From: Amycolatopsis saalfeldensis
GTDB taxonomy: Bacteria; Actinomycetota; Actinomycetes; Mycobacteriales; Pseudonocardiaceae
Assembly (NCBI RefSeq): GCF_900110575.1
Contig: NZ_FOEF01000006.1
Span: 367,765 to 431,764 of the forward strand
DNA: 64,000 nt
Direction of reading: 5' to 3'
Shown: piece after piece, positions 56,636-64,000 of the stretch
Numbering within the stretch: the first letter of the stretch is position 1
Layout: the number at the start of each line of letters is the position of its first letter
Position numbers and translations under genes: made by a program
Notes under the pieces: generated by a model
Databases searched by the model: none
Told to the model about the DNA's origin: nothing
Seen by the model: the letters and a program-made list of their open reading frames with translations, nothing else

Positions 56636-58693
56636 GTGTCGAAGTTCCCGACCGTGCTGAAGAGGCTGGTCCTAGGGCGTCCGTTCCGCAGTGACCGGCT
56701 GGCCCACACGCTGCTGCCCAAGCGCATCGCGCTGCCGATCTTCGCCTCCGACGCGCTCTCCAGCGTGGCGTACGCGCCGGAGGAGATCTTCCTGACCCTG
56801 AGTGTCGCCGGGCTGTCCGCGTACGCCTTCGCGCCGTGGATCGGCGTCGCGGTGGCGCTGGTCATGCTGGTGGTGGTCGCGTCCTACCGGCAGAACGTGC
56901 ACGCCTATCCCAGCGGCGGCGGCGACTACGAGGTCGCCAGCACCAACCTGGGCGGCAAGTTCGGCCTGACCGTGGCGAGCGCCCTGCTGGTGGACTACAT
57001 CCTCACCGTGGCGGTGTCCACTTCGTCCGGTGTCGCGAACATCGGCTCCGCGGTCCCGTGGGTGGCCGAGCACAAGGTGCTCGCCTCGGTGGTGATCGTC
57101 TCCGTGCTGAGCGCGCTGAACCTGCGCGGGGTGCGCGAATCGGGCAAAGCGTTCGCCATCCCCACCTACGGCTTCATCGCCGGCATCATGATCATGGTCG
57201 TGTGGGGCCTGATCGAGGCCGCCACCGGCACGGACCTGCGCGCCGAGAGCGCCGGGTTCCAGCTGCACTCCGAGGGCAGCTGGACCGGGTTCGCCTTCGT
57301 CTTCCTGATCCTGCGGTCGTTCTCCTCCGGCGCCGCGGCGCTGACCGGGGTCGAGGCGATCAGCAACGGCGTGCCCGCGTTCCGCAAGCCGAAGTCGAAG
57401 AACGCGGCCAGCACGCTGCTGCTGATGGGCGTGCTCGCGGTGACCATGCTGGTCGGCATCATCACGCTCGCGATCGTCACGAAGGTGAACTTCGCGGAGG
57501 ACCCGGCCACGCAGCTGTCCGGCGCGCCCGCGGGCTACCAGCAGAAGACGATCGTCGCGCAGATCGCGCACGCGGTGTTCGCCGACTTCCCGCCGGCGTT
57601 CTACTACATCTCCTTCTCCACCGGCATCATCCTGCTGCTGGCGGCCAACACGGCGTTCAACGGCTTCCCGGTGCTCGGCTCGATCCTGGCGCAGGACCGC
57701 TACCTGCCGCGGCAGCTGCACACCCGCGGCGACCGGCTGGCGTTCTCCAACGGCATCCTGTTCCTGGCGGCCTTCGCGCTGGTGCTGATCATCGCGTTCG
57801 ACGCGGAGGTCACCCGGCTGATCCAGCTGTACATCGTGGGTGTGTTCGTGTCGTTCACGGTCAGCCAGGCGGGCATGATCCGGCACTGGAACCGGTTGCT
57901 GGCCAAGGAGAAGGAGCCGTCGGTGCGCCGGCGGATGCGGCGCTCGCAGACGGTGAACGCGGTCGGCCTGACCATGACCGGCGTGGTGTTGGTCATCGTG
58001 CTGATCACCAAGTTCCTGCTCGGCGCGTGGATCGCGATCGCCGCGATGGTGGCGATCTTCGTGCTGATGACGGCGATCCGGAAGCACTACGACCGGGTGG
58101 CCGAGGAGCTCAAGGAGATGGGCGACGCGCCGACCGTGCTGCCCTCGCGCAACCACGCCATCGTGCTGGTGTCCAAACTGCACCGGCCGACCCTGCGCGC
58201 GCTGGCCTACGCCAAGGCGATGCGCCCGGACGTGCTCGAGGCGGTGACGGTGAACGTCGACGACGTCGACACGCGCCGGCTCACCGCCGAGTGGGAGGCG
58301 CACAAGTTCAAGGTGCCGCTGAAGGTCGTCGAGTCGCCGTACCGCGAGATCACGAAGCCGGTGCTGGACTACGTGAAGCGCGTGCGCGGCGACAACCCGC
58401 GCAACGTGGTCACCGTGTTCATCCCCGAGTACGTGGTGGGGCACTGGTGGGAGCAGGTGCTGCACAACCAGAGCGCGTTGCGGCTCAAGGGAAGGCTGCT
58501 GTTCCAGTCCGGTGTCATCGTGGCCAGCGTGCCCTGGCAGCTGGAGTCCTCGGCCAAGGCGGCCGCGCGCGTCCGGCGGGCGCGCCCGGCGGCCGGTGAC
58601 GTCCGGCGTGGCTTCGACGCCGCAGCGGCCCGCGCCGCCGCCAAACCCGTTCAGTCCCCAGTCGAACCACCACCCAAGGAACCTGCTGAATGA
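56636..58693 (+). CDS. APC-family permease with large cytosolic tail
   Basis: 685 residues, about 12 helices followed by a soluble C-terminal region of about 200 residues (from RKHYDRVAEELKEMG on). IFASDALSSVAYAPEEI in the first helix is typical of the KUP-like APC proteins of actinobacteria. The divergent TrkA pair suggests potassium transport as a possible function; amino acid transport is the default family annotation. GTG start at 56636. It overlaps the methyltransferase gene by 4 bases. Confidence 0.9.
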   Translation: MSKFPTVLKRLVLGRPFRSDRLAHTLLPKRIALPIFASDALSSVAYAPEEIFLTLSVAGLSAYAFAPWIGVAVALVMLVVVASYRQNVHAYPSGGGDYEVASTNLGGKFGLTVASALLVDYILTVAVSTSSGVANIGSAVPWVAEHKVLASVVIVSVLSALNLRGVRESGKAFAIPTYGFIAGIMIMVVWGLIEAATGTDLRAESAGFQLHSEGSWTGFAFVFLILRSFSSGAAALTGVEAISNGVPAFRKPKSKNAASTLLLMGVLAVTMLVGIITLAIVTKVNFAEDPATQLSGAPAGYQQKTIVAQIAHAVFADFPPAFYYISFSTGIILLLAANTAFNGFPVLGSILAQDRYLPRQLHTRGDRLAFSNGILFLAAFALVLIIAFDAEVTRLIQLYIVGVFVSFTVSQAGMIRHWNRLLAKEKEPSVRRRMRRSQTVNAVGLTMTGVVLVIVLITKFLLGAWIAIAAMVAIFVLMTAIRKHYDRVAEELKEMGDAPTVLPSRNHAIVLVSKLHRPTLRALAYAKAMRPDVLEAVTVNVDDVDTRRLTAEWEAHKFKVPLKVVESPYREITKPVLDYVKRVRGDNPRNVVTVFIPEYVVGHWWEQVLHNQSALRLKGRLLFQSGVIVASVPWQLESSAKAAARVRRARPAAGDVRRGFDAAAARAAAKPVQSPVEPPPKEPAE

Positions 58694-59880
58694 CGGAAAA
58701 CTGGCTCGGCCGCAGTCTTGAGCTCGAGATCGGGCCGGTGGCGCACGGCGGGCACTGTGTGTCCCGAGTGGACGGACGGGTGGTGTTCGTCCGGCACGGA
58801 CTGCCGGGTGAGCGCGTGCGCGCGGAGGTGACCGAGGACAAGGGCGGCGCGTTCTGCCGGGCCGACGCCGTGGAGGTGCTCACCGGGTCCGAGCACCGGG
58901 TGGAGCCCCCGTGCCCGCTCGCGGCGCCCGGCGGTTGCGGCGGCTGCGATTGGCAGCACGCCGACCCGGCGTACCAGCGTTCCCTGAAGGCCGCCGTCGT
59001 TGCCGAGCAGCTGCAACGGCTGGCGGGGATCACGCGCGAGGTGGTCGTCGAGCCGCTCGACGGCGGCCCGCTCGGCTGGCGCAGCCGGGTCCGGCTCGTC
59101 GCGGGCCGGGACGGGCGCGCCGGGCTGCGCGCGCACCACAGCCACCGCGTCGTCCCGCTCGACGACTGCCCGATCGCGGTGAAGGGCTCGCTCGACGGCG
59201 TGCTGGCGAAGCGCTGGCGCCCGGGCAGCGAGATCGAGGTGACCAGCGACGGCGAAGGCCACCAGCACGTGCGCGAAGTGTCCACTGTGCACGGCCGGAA
59301 CAAGTATCGGCAGCTGTCCGGCGGCGAAGCGGTGCAGCACGCCGCGGACCGCGACTGGCGGTTCGACGCGCACGGCTTCTGGCAGGTGCACCCGGCCGCG
59401 GCGGGCACCTTCGCCCAGGTCGTGGGGGAGTGGGCGGAGGCGCCGCGCGGCGGGGTGGCCTGGGACCTGTACGCGGGCGTCGGGCTGTTCGCCTCGGTGC
59501 TGGCCGGGCAGGTCGGCCCCGAGGGCCGGGTGCTGGCCGTGGAGTCGGGCCGCCGCGCGGTCACCGACGGCGAGCGGAACCTGGCGGACCTGCCGCAGGT
59601 GAGCTGGCGCACGGGCCGGGTGGAGCACCTGGTAGCCGACGCGCCCCGGCCGGTCGACGTGGTCGTGCTGGACCCGCCGCGCAAGGGCGCCGGGCGGGAG
59701 GTCGTGGACGCGATCGTGGCGGGCTCGCCGGACCGGATCGTCTACGTGGCCTGCGATCCGGCGGCGCTGGCGCGAGACGTGGCGACGTTCGCTTCGCACG
59801 GGTACTCGCTTTCGGACCTGCGCGCGTTCGACGCGTTCCCGATGACGCATCACGTGGAGTGCATCGCGCTGCTTCAGTAG
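58690..59880 (+). CDS. TrmA/RumA-type RNA (uracil-5-)-methyltransferase
   Basis: 396 residues. The N-terminal TRAM domain (about 8-70) is followed by cysteines in CPLAAPGGCGGCDWQH and CPIA, suited to a [4Fe-4S] cluster. The SAM domain has LYAGVGLFASVLA, DPPRKGAG and the catalytic Cys in VYVACDPAALARDV, then a general base Glu in HHVECIAL. It methylates uracil C5 in rRNA or tRNA; the exact site is unknown. It matches Rv2689c. Its last 7 bases overlap the convergent hydrolase gene. Confidence 0.93.
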   Translation: MTENWLGRSLELEIGPVAHGGHCVSRVDGRVVFVRHGLPGERVRAEVTEDKGGAFCRADAVEVLTGSEHRVEPPCPLAAPGGCGGCDWQHADPAYQRSLKAAVVAEQLQRLAGITREVVVEPLDGGPLGWRSRVRLVAGRDGRAGLRAHHSHRVVPLDDCPIAVKGSLDGVLAKRWRPGSEIEVTSDGEGHQHVREVSTVHGRNKYRQLSGGEAVQHAADRDWRFDAHGFWQVHPAAAGTFAQVVGEWAEAPRGGVAWDLYAGVGLFASVLAGQVGPEGRVLAVESGRRAVTDGERNLADLPQVSWRTGRVEHLVADAPRPVDVVVLDPPRKGAGREVVDAIVAGSPDRIVYVACDPAALARDVATFASHGYSLSDLRAFDAFPMTHHVECIALLQ

Positions 59881-60794
59881 CGGTCTCCTTCGGACATGAA
59901 GGCGGCGAGCGCGGCGGCGACGGCTTCGGGCTGCTCGTCCGGGATGAAGTGGCCCGCGTCCGGCACGACGATTCCGGTGGTGTTCGCGGCCCAGGGCCGC
60001 AGGGACGCGGCCATGTCGGGGATGGAGCCGTGGCTGCCGGAGATCCCGAGGACCGGCACGGTGAGGTGCTGTCGTGCCAAGGCTTCGTGGTTCTTCCGCG
60101 CTGATTCGGCGGCGTGCCGGTAGTAGGCCAGGCAGGCGCGAAGCCCGTCGTTCGCGGCGACGGCCGCGGCGTACGCCTCGATCTCGGTGTCGTCGAAAGT
60201 GCTGGGGGAGAGGGACTTCGCCTTCAGGAACCAGCCGACGTATTCGCGCTCACGGCCCGCGAGCAGGATTTCGGGCAGGTCGGGCACGAGGTGGAAGGCG
60301 AAATGCCAGGTTTTCCACGCCTTCTCGGGGTCGAGCGGGACGGCGTCGGGCAGCGTGATGCCTGGGATCCCGGCGTCGAGCAGGGCCAAGCCGCACAGCT
60401 GGCTCTCGAACTGCACCGCGAGGGAGAAGGCGACCCAAGCGCCGACGTCGTGGCCGGCCAGCCAGTAGCGCGAAACTCCCAGCGCTTCCGCCGCGGCGTG
60501 GACATACGCCGCGACGGTGTGCGTGTCGTAACTGCCGTCCGGACGTTCGGAATGGCCCTGGCCCGGCAGGTCGATCGCGAGGACGTGGAACCGGCGGGCC
60601 AGCGTGGGCAGCACCTTCCGCCAGGCCCACCAGGTCTGCGGGAATCCGGCGAGCAGCACGACGGCCGGGCGGTCCGGCCGGCCGCCTTCGACCGCGTGAA
60701 GCCGGATCCCGCCCGCGTCGGCCCAGCGGTGGGTGAACCCGGGCAGCTCGGGCAGGGGCAGGTCGCGGACCGGGTTGTCGAGGGCGGTGGTCAT
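59874..60794 (-). CDS. alpha/beta hydrolase (epoxide hydrolase/dehalogenase-like)
   Basis: 306 residues. LLAGFPQTWWAWRKV includes the HG-like oxyanion region, AGHDVGAWVAFSLA has an Asp nucleophile in place of Ser, and DAGHFIPDEQPE gives the catalytic His. An Asp nucleophile points to epoxide hydrolase or haloalkane dehalogenase chemistry. The gene is divergent from a TetR regulator and shares an operator-like inverted repeat, so it is probably its target. Confidence 0.9.
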   Translation of the reverse strand: MTTALDNPVRDLPLPELPGFTHRWADAGGIRLHAVEGGRPDRPAVVLLAGFPQTWWAWRKVLPTLARRFHVLAIDLPGQGHSERPDGSYDTHTVAAYVHAAAEALGVSRYWLAGHDVGAWVAFSLAVQFESQLCGLALLDAGIPGITLPDAVPLDPEKAWKTWHFAFHLVPDLPEILLAGREREYVGWFLKAKSLSPSTFDDTEIEAYAAAVAANDGLRACLAYYRHAAESARKNHEALARQHLTVPVLGISGSHGSIPDMAASLRPWAANTTGIVVPDAGHFIPDEQPEAVAAALAAFMSEGDRY

Positions 60795-60818
60795 GGATTC
60801 CTCCGTCGGGGGCCGGGA

Positions 60819-60846
60819 CTATCTTGAACTGTTTGGTTTAAGATAG
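60819..60846. promoter_or_regulatory. candidate TetR operator
   Basis: CTATCTTGAAC (60819-60829) and GTTTAAGATAG (60836-60846) form an inverted repeat with one mismatch in 11 and a 6-base centre. It lies between the divergent hydrolase and TetR genes, 24 bases from either start, and is far more AT-rich than its surroundings. Confidence 0.72.
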
Positions 60847-60869
60847 CCTGAGTGACAGGAGGTCGTGAC

Positions 60870-61481
60870 ATGGCAGGCAAGAAGCAGTTCGACGTCGACG
60901 CGGCGCTCGAGGCCGCGATGATCCAGTTCTGGCGGGCGGGCTACGCCGAGACCTCGGTGGACGACCTGTCCCGCGCCACCGCGCTCAACCGCAGCTCCCT
61001 CTACTCGTCCTTCGGGGACAAGGATTCGCTCTTCTTGAGCTGCCTGGAGCGCTACGTCACGCGTTATGGGGAGAAGTACGACGCCGCGCTGTCCGGCGCT
61101 GCCGATCAGCCGGTCGCCGCCGTGCGAGCGTTTTTCGAGGTCGCCTTGAGCCGCATCGCGGACCCCGGCCTGCCCGACGGATGCCTGGCGGTCCAATCCG
61201 TGCTGGCGACGCCCTCGCTCAGCCCGCGCGCGGCCCAGTACGCGCAGGAAGCGCTGGGCTTGCAGCGCACCCGGCTGCGCGCCGCGTTGAAGGCGGGCGG
61301 GGTGCCCGACGAGACGACTTTCGCCGTCCACATCGCGGCGGTGAACCAGTCGCTGGCGGTCATGAGCCGGGCCGGGGTCGGCGCGAAGCAGTTGCGCGCC
61401 ATCGTCGAGGTGAGCCTCGACGCGCTGGCCCGGGCTAGTGACGCGCCAGCGCGGCGGCGAGCTTCGGCACACACTGGCTGA
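60870..61481 (+). CDS. TetR-family transcriptional regulator
   Basis: 203 residues. The ATG at 60870 has AGGAGG seven bases upstream, better than the GTG at 60852. The HTH (GYAETSVDDLSRATALNRSS) and SLYSSFGDKDSLF are standard. The ligand domain (TetR_C type with PDGCLAVQS) resembles regulators of oxidoreductase or hydrolase genes. It probably represses itself and the divergent hydrolase. The last 47 bases overlap the convergent binding-protein gene. Confidence 0.9.
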   Translation: MAGKKQFDVDAALEAAMIQFWRAGYAETSVDDLSRATALNRSSLYSSFGDKDSLFLSCLERYVTRYGEKYDAALSGAADQPVAAVRAFFEVALSRIADPGLPDGCLAVQSVLATPSLSPRAAQYAQEALGLQRTRLRAALKAGGVPDETTFAVHIAAVNQSLAVMSRAGVGAKQLRAIVEVSLDALARASDAPARRRASAHTG

Positions 61482-62445
61482 GGCCGTACGGCACGCTCAG
61501 CGCGGAGGGGAACGCCAGCGCGATCGCCGTGGTGAGGTCCAGCGCCAGGTAAGAGCCCCGGCGGACGGCGGCCAGCTGCTGGAACAGCGGCTGGGCCTCG
61601 GTCTGCGCGCGGCTGCCCGGGGTGGTGTAGGTGAGCACGAGCACGTCGGCGTCGAGCAGGTCCAGGCGCTCGGGGCTGACCTGCGAACGGCCGGGGATCG
61701 ACGTCTGCGGCAGTGAGGTCACCTTCGGCGAGAGCACCAGGCCGAGCTCGCCGAAGAACAGGGCCGAGGCGTCCTTCGCGCTGCTGATCGTGGTGATCGT
61801 GCCGTCGCCGGTGACGGGCCCGATGGTGAACGTGCGTCCGCTGAAGCCCGGATTGGCTGTTTTAGCGGCTTTCACCTGGGCCTCGACGTCGGCGATCAGT
61901 TTTTCCGCCTGGATGCGGCGGCCTAGCGCGGTGCCGACGCGGCGGGTGGTGACGGGCCAGGTGTCCTTGTTGTAGCCGGCCGCGGAGGAGACGGTGGGCG
62001 CGATGGCGCTCAGCGTCCGGTAGTCCTGGGCGAGCGTCGGGCGGTCGGTGCCGAGGATGAGGTCCGGCCGCAGCGCGGCGATGCGCTCGAACGGCAGCTG
62101 CGTGTCCGCGTACAGCTCGGGCAGGTGATCGCCGGCCTTCGCGCGCAGCCACGGCGACATCCCGCCGGGCAGGAACTTGCCGAGGTCCGGCGTGATCAAC
62201 GGGACCACTCCGAGCGCGACGGCCGCGTCCGCGTCGCGATACTGCCCGACGGACACCACGCGCTGCGGCGGCCGGGGGATCGTCGTCTTCCCCTCGACTC
62301 CGGGGATGCTCACCGGGAAACCGGGGGCCGACGCGCCTTGCGGGGCTGCTGCCTGGTCCCCGTTTCCGCAGGCTGTCAGCGCCGCGGCCAGCGAAGTGGC
62401 CAGGGCGCCCTGGAGCGCGGCCCGCCGTCCGATTTGGTGAGACAT
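61435..62445 (-). CDS. iron-siderophore ABC transporter substrate-binding lipoprotein
   Basis: 336 residues. A twin-arginine-type leader (IGRRAALQG) ends in lipobox LTAC, so it may be exported folded. The fold is type 3 (PF01497): RVVSVGQYRDADAAVALGVVPL and RPDLILGTDRP match FecB/FepB-like proteins. No permease or ATPase is adjacent, so it must use a distant transporter. An IdeR-like box lies just upstream, fitting iron repression. The 3' end overlaps the TetR gene by 47 bases. Confidence 0.88.
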   Translation of the reverse strand: MSHQIGRRAALQGALATSLAAALTACGNGDQAAAPQGASAPGFPVSIPGVEGKTTIPRPPQRVVSVGQYRDADAAVALGVVPLITPDLGKFLPGGMSPWLRAKAGDHLPELYADTQLPFERIAALRPDLILGTDRPTLAQDYRTLSAIAPTVSSAAGYNKDTWPVTTRRVGTALGRRIQAEKLIADVEAQVKAAKTANPGFSGRTFTIGPVTGDGTITTISSAKDASALFFGELGLVLSPKVTSLPQTSIPGRSQVSPERLDLLDADVLVLTYTTPGSRAQTEAQPLFQQLAAVRRGSYLALDLTTAIALAFPSALSVPYGLSQCVPKLAAALARH

Positions 62446-62455
62446 GCGTTGAAGC

Positions 62456-62474
62456 TTAGGTAAGCATTGCCTAC
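62456..62474 (-). promoter_or_regulatory. IdeR/DmdR-like iron box
   Basis: The 19 bases TTAGGTAAGCATTGCCTAC match the actinobacterial iron-box consensus (TTAGGTTAGGCTAACCTAA) at 13 positions, with near-dyad symmetry (TTAGG/CCTA). It lies 11 bases before the binding-protein start and overlaps the stop codon of the upstream gene, so the transcript would have a very short leader. Confidence 0.6.
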
Positions 62475-62896
62475 TCGGACAACCGTCGTGACGCTGCGCC
62501 CGCGGCCAGCCCCGTCACCGTGAGCACCACCCCGACGCCGAGCAGGACCCACGTGCCGCTCGCCGGCGCAATCCGCGCGGCAGGCGCCAGGTCGGCCACG
62601 CGAGGAAGGGTGAGCACGAGATACTGCGCGGAGATCCCGATCACCGCGATGCCGGGCAGACACGCGAACGCCAGCGGCTCGTCCCGGTGCCGCTGCAACG
62701 CCGCCAGCGCCAGCGCGAAGGCGAGCGCGCACGCAAGGGCACAAGCCAACCGCAACCCCAGCCCCAAATCCGGATCCCCCACCCCCGGCGGGAACCGCTC
62801 GGAGAGATACCGCGCGGACGGCAGAACCAGCCCCACCCCACCCGCCACGGCCGCCCCGAGCACGACCACTGCCCTCGCCGCTTGCAGGCGCCTCAC
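62471..62896 (-). CDS. small four-helix membrane protein of unknown function
   Basis: 141 residues from the GTG at 62896: four hydrophobic helices (AVVVLGAAVAGGVGLVLP; ACALACALAFALALAAL; FACLPGIAVIGISAQYLVL; WVLLGVGVVLTVTGLAAGA) with polar ends. No family was recognised. The frame stays open upstream through the whole repeat array, so the native protein could once have had a long repetitive N-terminus; codon use there is unlike a normal gene of this genome. The stop lies 25 bases before the siderophore-binding protein start, so the two may share a transcript. Confidence 0.6.
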   Translation of the reverse strand: MRRLQAARAVVVLGAAVAGGVGLVLPSARYLSERFPPGVGDPDLGLGLRLACALACALAFALALAALQRHRDEPLAFACLPGIAVIGISAQYLVLTLPRVADLAPAARIAPASGTWVLLGVGVVLTVTGLAAGAASRRLSE

Positions 62897-62940
62897 TGCG
62901 GGGCTCCGGCCGGGGTGTCTTTGGTGGGCAGCTGCTTCGC

Positions 62941-63660
62941 CGCACTGTCGCGGCGAAGTGGTGTGGCGTTGGCTGGGGCGGGTTGTGTGGGCGGTTGCTT
63001 CGCCGCACTGCCGGGGCGAAGCAGCGAAGCGCTGGCTGGTGTGAGCTGCTGCTCCGCCGCGCGACCGGGGTGGCGCGGCGTGGCCCCGTCTGGTGGGGGT
63101 TGCGTGGGCAGCTGCTTCGCCGCACCGTCGTGGCGAAGCGGTGTGGCGTTGGCTGGGGTGTGCCGTTGCTTCGCCGCACTGTCGCCGCGAGGCGGTGTGG
63201 CGCTGGCTGGTGTTAGCAGCCGTTTCGCCGCGCGATCGTGGCGTCGCGGCGTGGCTCCGGCTGGCGCGGTTTGTGCGGGCTGCCGCTTCGCCGCACGGCC
63301 GACGCGAAGCAGCGGAGCGCTGGCTGCCATGCACCGCCGCTTCGCCGCGCGACTGGGGTGGCGCGGCGTGGCCCCGTCTGGTGCGGACTGCGTGGGCAGC
63401 TGCTTCGTCGCGCGATCGGGGCGAAGCACCGAAGGGCTGACTGGCGTGGGCAGCGTCTTCGCCACGCGACCGGCGTGGCGCGGTACGGCTCTCGCTGGTG
63501 CGGGTTGTGTGGGTGGTTGCTTCGCGGCACTGTCGCGGCCAAGCGGTGTGGCGTTGGCTGGAGTGTGCAGCTGCTTCGCCGCAGCGGCGCCGCGAAGCGG
63601 TGTGGTTTCGACTGGCGCGGGTTGCGTGGGCATCTGCATCGCCGACGCGAAGCAGCGGAG
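62941..63660. repeat. array of 12-13 tandem units of exactly 54 or 63 bp
   Basis: Unit boundaries at CTTCGC|CGC fall at 62941, 63004, 63058, 63121, 63175, 63229, 63292, 63346, 63409, 63463, 63526, 63580 and 63643. Lengths are 63, 54, 63, 54, 54, 63, 54, 63, 54, 63, 54 and 63. A degenerate half unit precedes the first. Across each boundary a palindrome such as CTTCGCCGC/GCGGCGAAG with a 6-base loop can form. Units differ at roughly 7 to 15 of 54 positions, without any indel that breaks a multiple of three. The last unit is cut at 63660. Confidence 0.85.
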
Positions 63661-64000
63661 GCCCTGTCATGATTTCCGTGTAAGCCACGGACGATTTCTT
63701 CTTCTATTCTAGTGGAGTGGGAGTCGGTCTGGGAAGAGTGCGGCGAGGGTGTTTAGTGCTTGTTTCCAGCCTCGGGTGCCGGTTCCCGATGGTCCGCCTC
63801 GGTTGCTGGTGATGTTGCGGAGTCCGAGGTAGAGCAGTTTTGCCGCGGCGGTGTCGCTGTCGAAGTGGCCGCGGTTCTTGGTGATTTTGCGGAGCTGGAA
63901 GTTGATGTTCTCGATCAGGTTTGTGGTGTAGACGATCCTGCGGAGTTCGGGTGGATAGTCGAGGAACGGGGTGAAGTCGTTCCATGCGTGCCGCCAGACC
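63661..64000 (-). mobile_element. IS256-family insertion sequence, right part (cut by window)
   Basis: The homology between repeat units stops at 63660: the last 17 bases before it (63644-63660) equal 63301-63317, and sequence after it is unrelated. The following bases include a dyad TCCGTG/CACGGA (63675-63691) and lie between the array and the transposase stop, so the element end is placed near 63661. The left end is outside the window. Confidence 0.6.
63709..64000 (-). CDS. IS256-family (Mutator-type) transposase, C-terminal part
   Basis: The frame is open from the window edge to TAG at 63711-63709 (about 96 residues). It contains FTPFLDYPPELRRIVYTTN, then LIENINFQLRK, NRGHF and GTRGWKQALNTLAALFPDRL. 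These are the hallmarks of the C-terminal end of IS256 transposases, including the conserved Glu of the DDE triad in IENIN. The N-terminal half, with the two aspartates, lies outside the window. Nothing visible breaks the frame. Confidence 0.88.
   Translation of the reverse strand, partial: VWRHAWNDFTPFLDYPPELRRIVYTTNLIENINFQLRKITKNRGHFDSDTAAAKLLYLGLRNITSNRGGPSGTGTRGWKQALNTLAALFPDRLPLH

Noticed and set aside
62941..63660. CRISPR array
   Set aside because: Units are contiguous variants of each other with no constant repeat separated by unique spacers, and no cas genes are present. The same applies to 6550-7031.
62687..63712. 341-codon plus-strand frame through the right repeat array (CFAALSRRSGVALAG-like repeats)
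   Set aside because: Its codon boundaries coincide with those of the minus-strand frame, but unit-to-unit changes fall mostly in its first codon positions and it starts inside the antisense of a membrane gene. If the array codes, the minus strand is favoured.
63704..63985. 93-codon minus-strand frame at the right edge
   Set aside because: It is in the wrong phase; the transposase is read in another frame that has no start codon inside the window.

Overview
The window is high-GC actinobacterial chromosome, most likely from Amycolatopsis or a close relative in the Pseudonocardiaceae. The evidence is the codon bias (almost all third positions G or C), the family content (DUF3039, DUF3093, DUF3099, DUF3159, DUF3710, DUF4193, polyphosphate glucokinase, Cei-like protein) and a gene order that mirrors the Mycobacterium tuberculosis sigA neighbourhood. 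The genus is an inference. No tRNA or rRNA gene was recognised.

Layout. 1-5443: end of a phosphonate operon (FAD oxidoreductase, phosphonatase-like hydrolase, ABC binding protein, ATPase, two permeases). 5500-6546: two paralogous lipoproteins, followed by a 12-unit degenerate repeat array (6550-7031). 7202-9615: SRPBCC protein, then an MFS exporter with its MarR regulator and a matching operator. 9617-19579: class I fumarase, a SigB-type sigma factor behind a SigR/SigH-like promoter, D-Tyr-tRNA deacylase, methyltransferase, M20 hydrolase, pseudouridine catabolism pair, HD protein and small conserved proteins. 19727-23765: secreted protein, YihY-family membrane protein, helicase.

24100-28749 is a sugar ABC importer with a ROK repressor and a candidate operator. 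28859-39840 is mixed: a 59-aa Cys/His protein, EamA exporter, glutamine-synthetase-like ligase with an unknown partner, amino acid permease, two-component system, small membrane proteins, a phosphotransferase and a maleylpyruvate-isomerase-like protein. 39921-45766 is an oligopeptide ABC operon (permeases, fused double ATPase, binding protein last).

46259-59880 is a conserved housekeeping block: sigA, ppgK, IMPase, Cei-like, DUF4193, DUF3093, dut, DUF3710, hydrolase, OB-fold, DUF3159, two TrkA proteins, APC permease, TrmA-type methyltransferase. As remembered, order and orientations match M. tuberculosis Rv2703 to Rv2689c. 59874-62445 holds a hydrolase/TetR divergent pair and a siderophore-type binding protein with an IdeR-like box. 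The right end has a small membrane protein, a striking array of repeats whose units are exactly 54 or 63 bp (62941-63660), and an IS256-family transposase that appears to have cut into that array.

The repeat arrays, especially the right-hand one, are the least explained parts. Elsewhere the best regulatory signals are inverted repeats next to MarR, TetR and ROK regulators, the SigR-like promoter of sigB, and an orphan 19-bp palindrome ahead of fumarase. Several convergent gene pairs are separated by long perfect hairpins.
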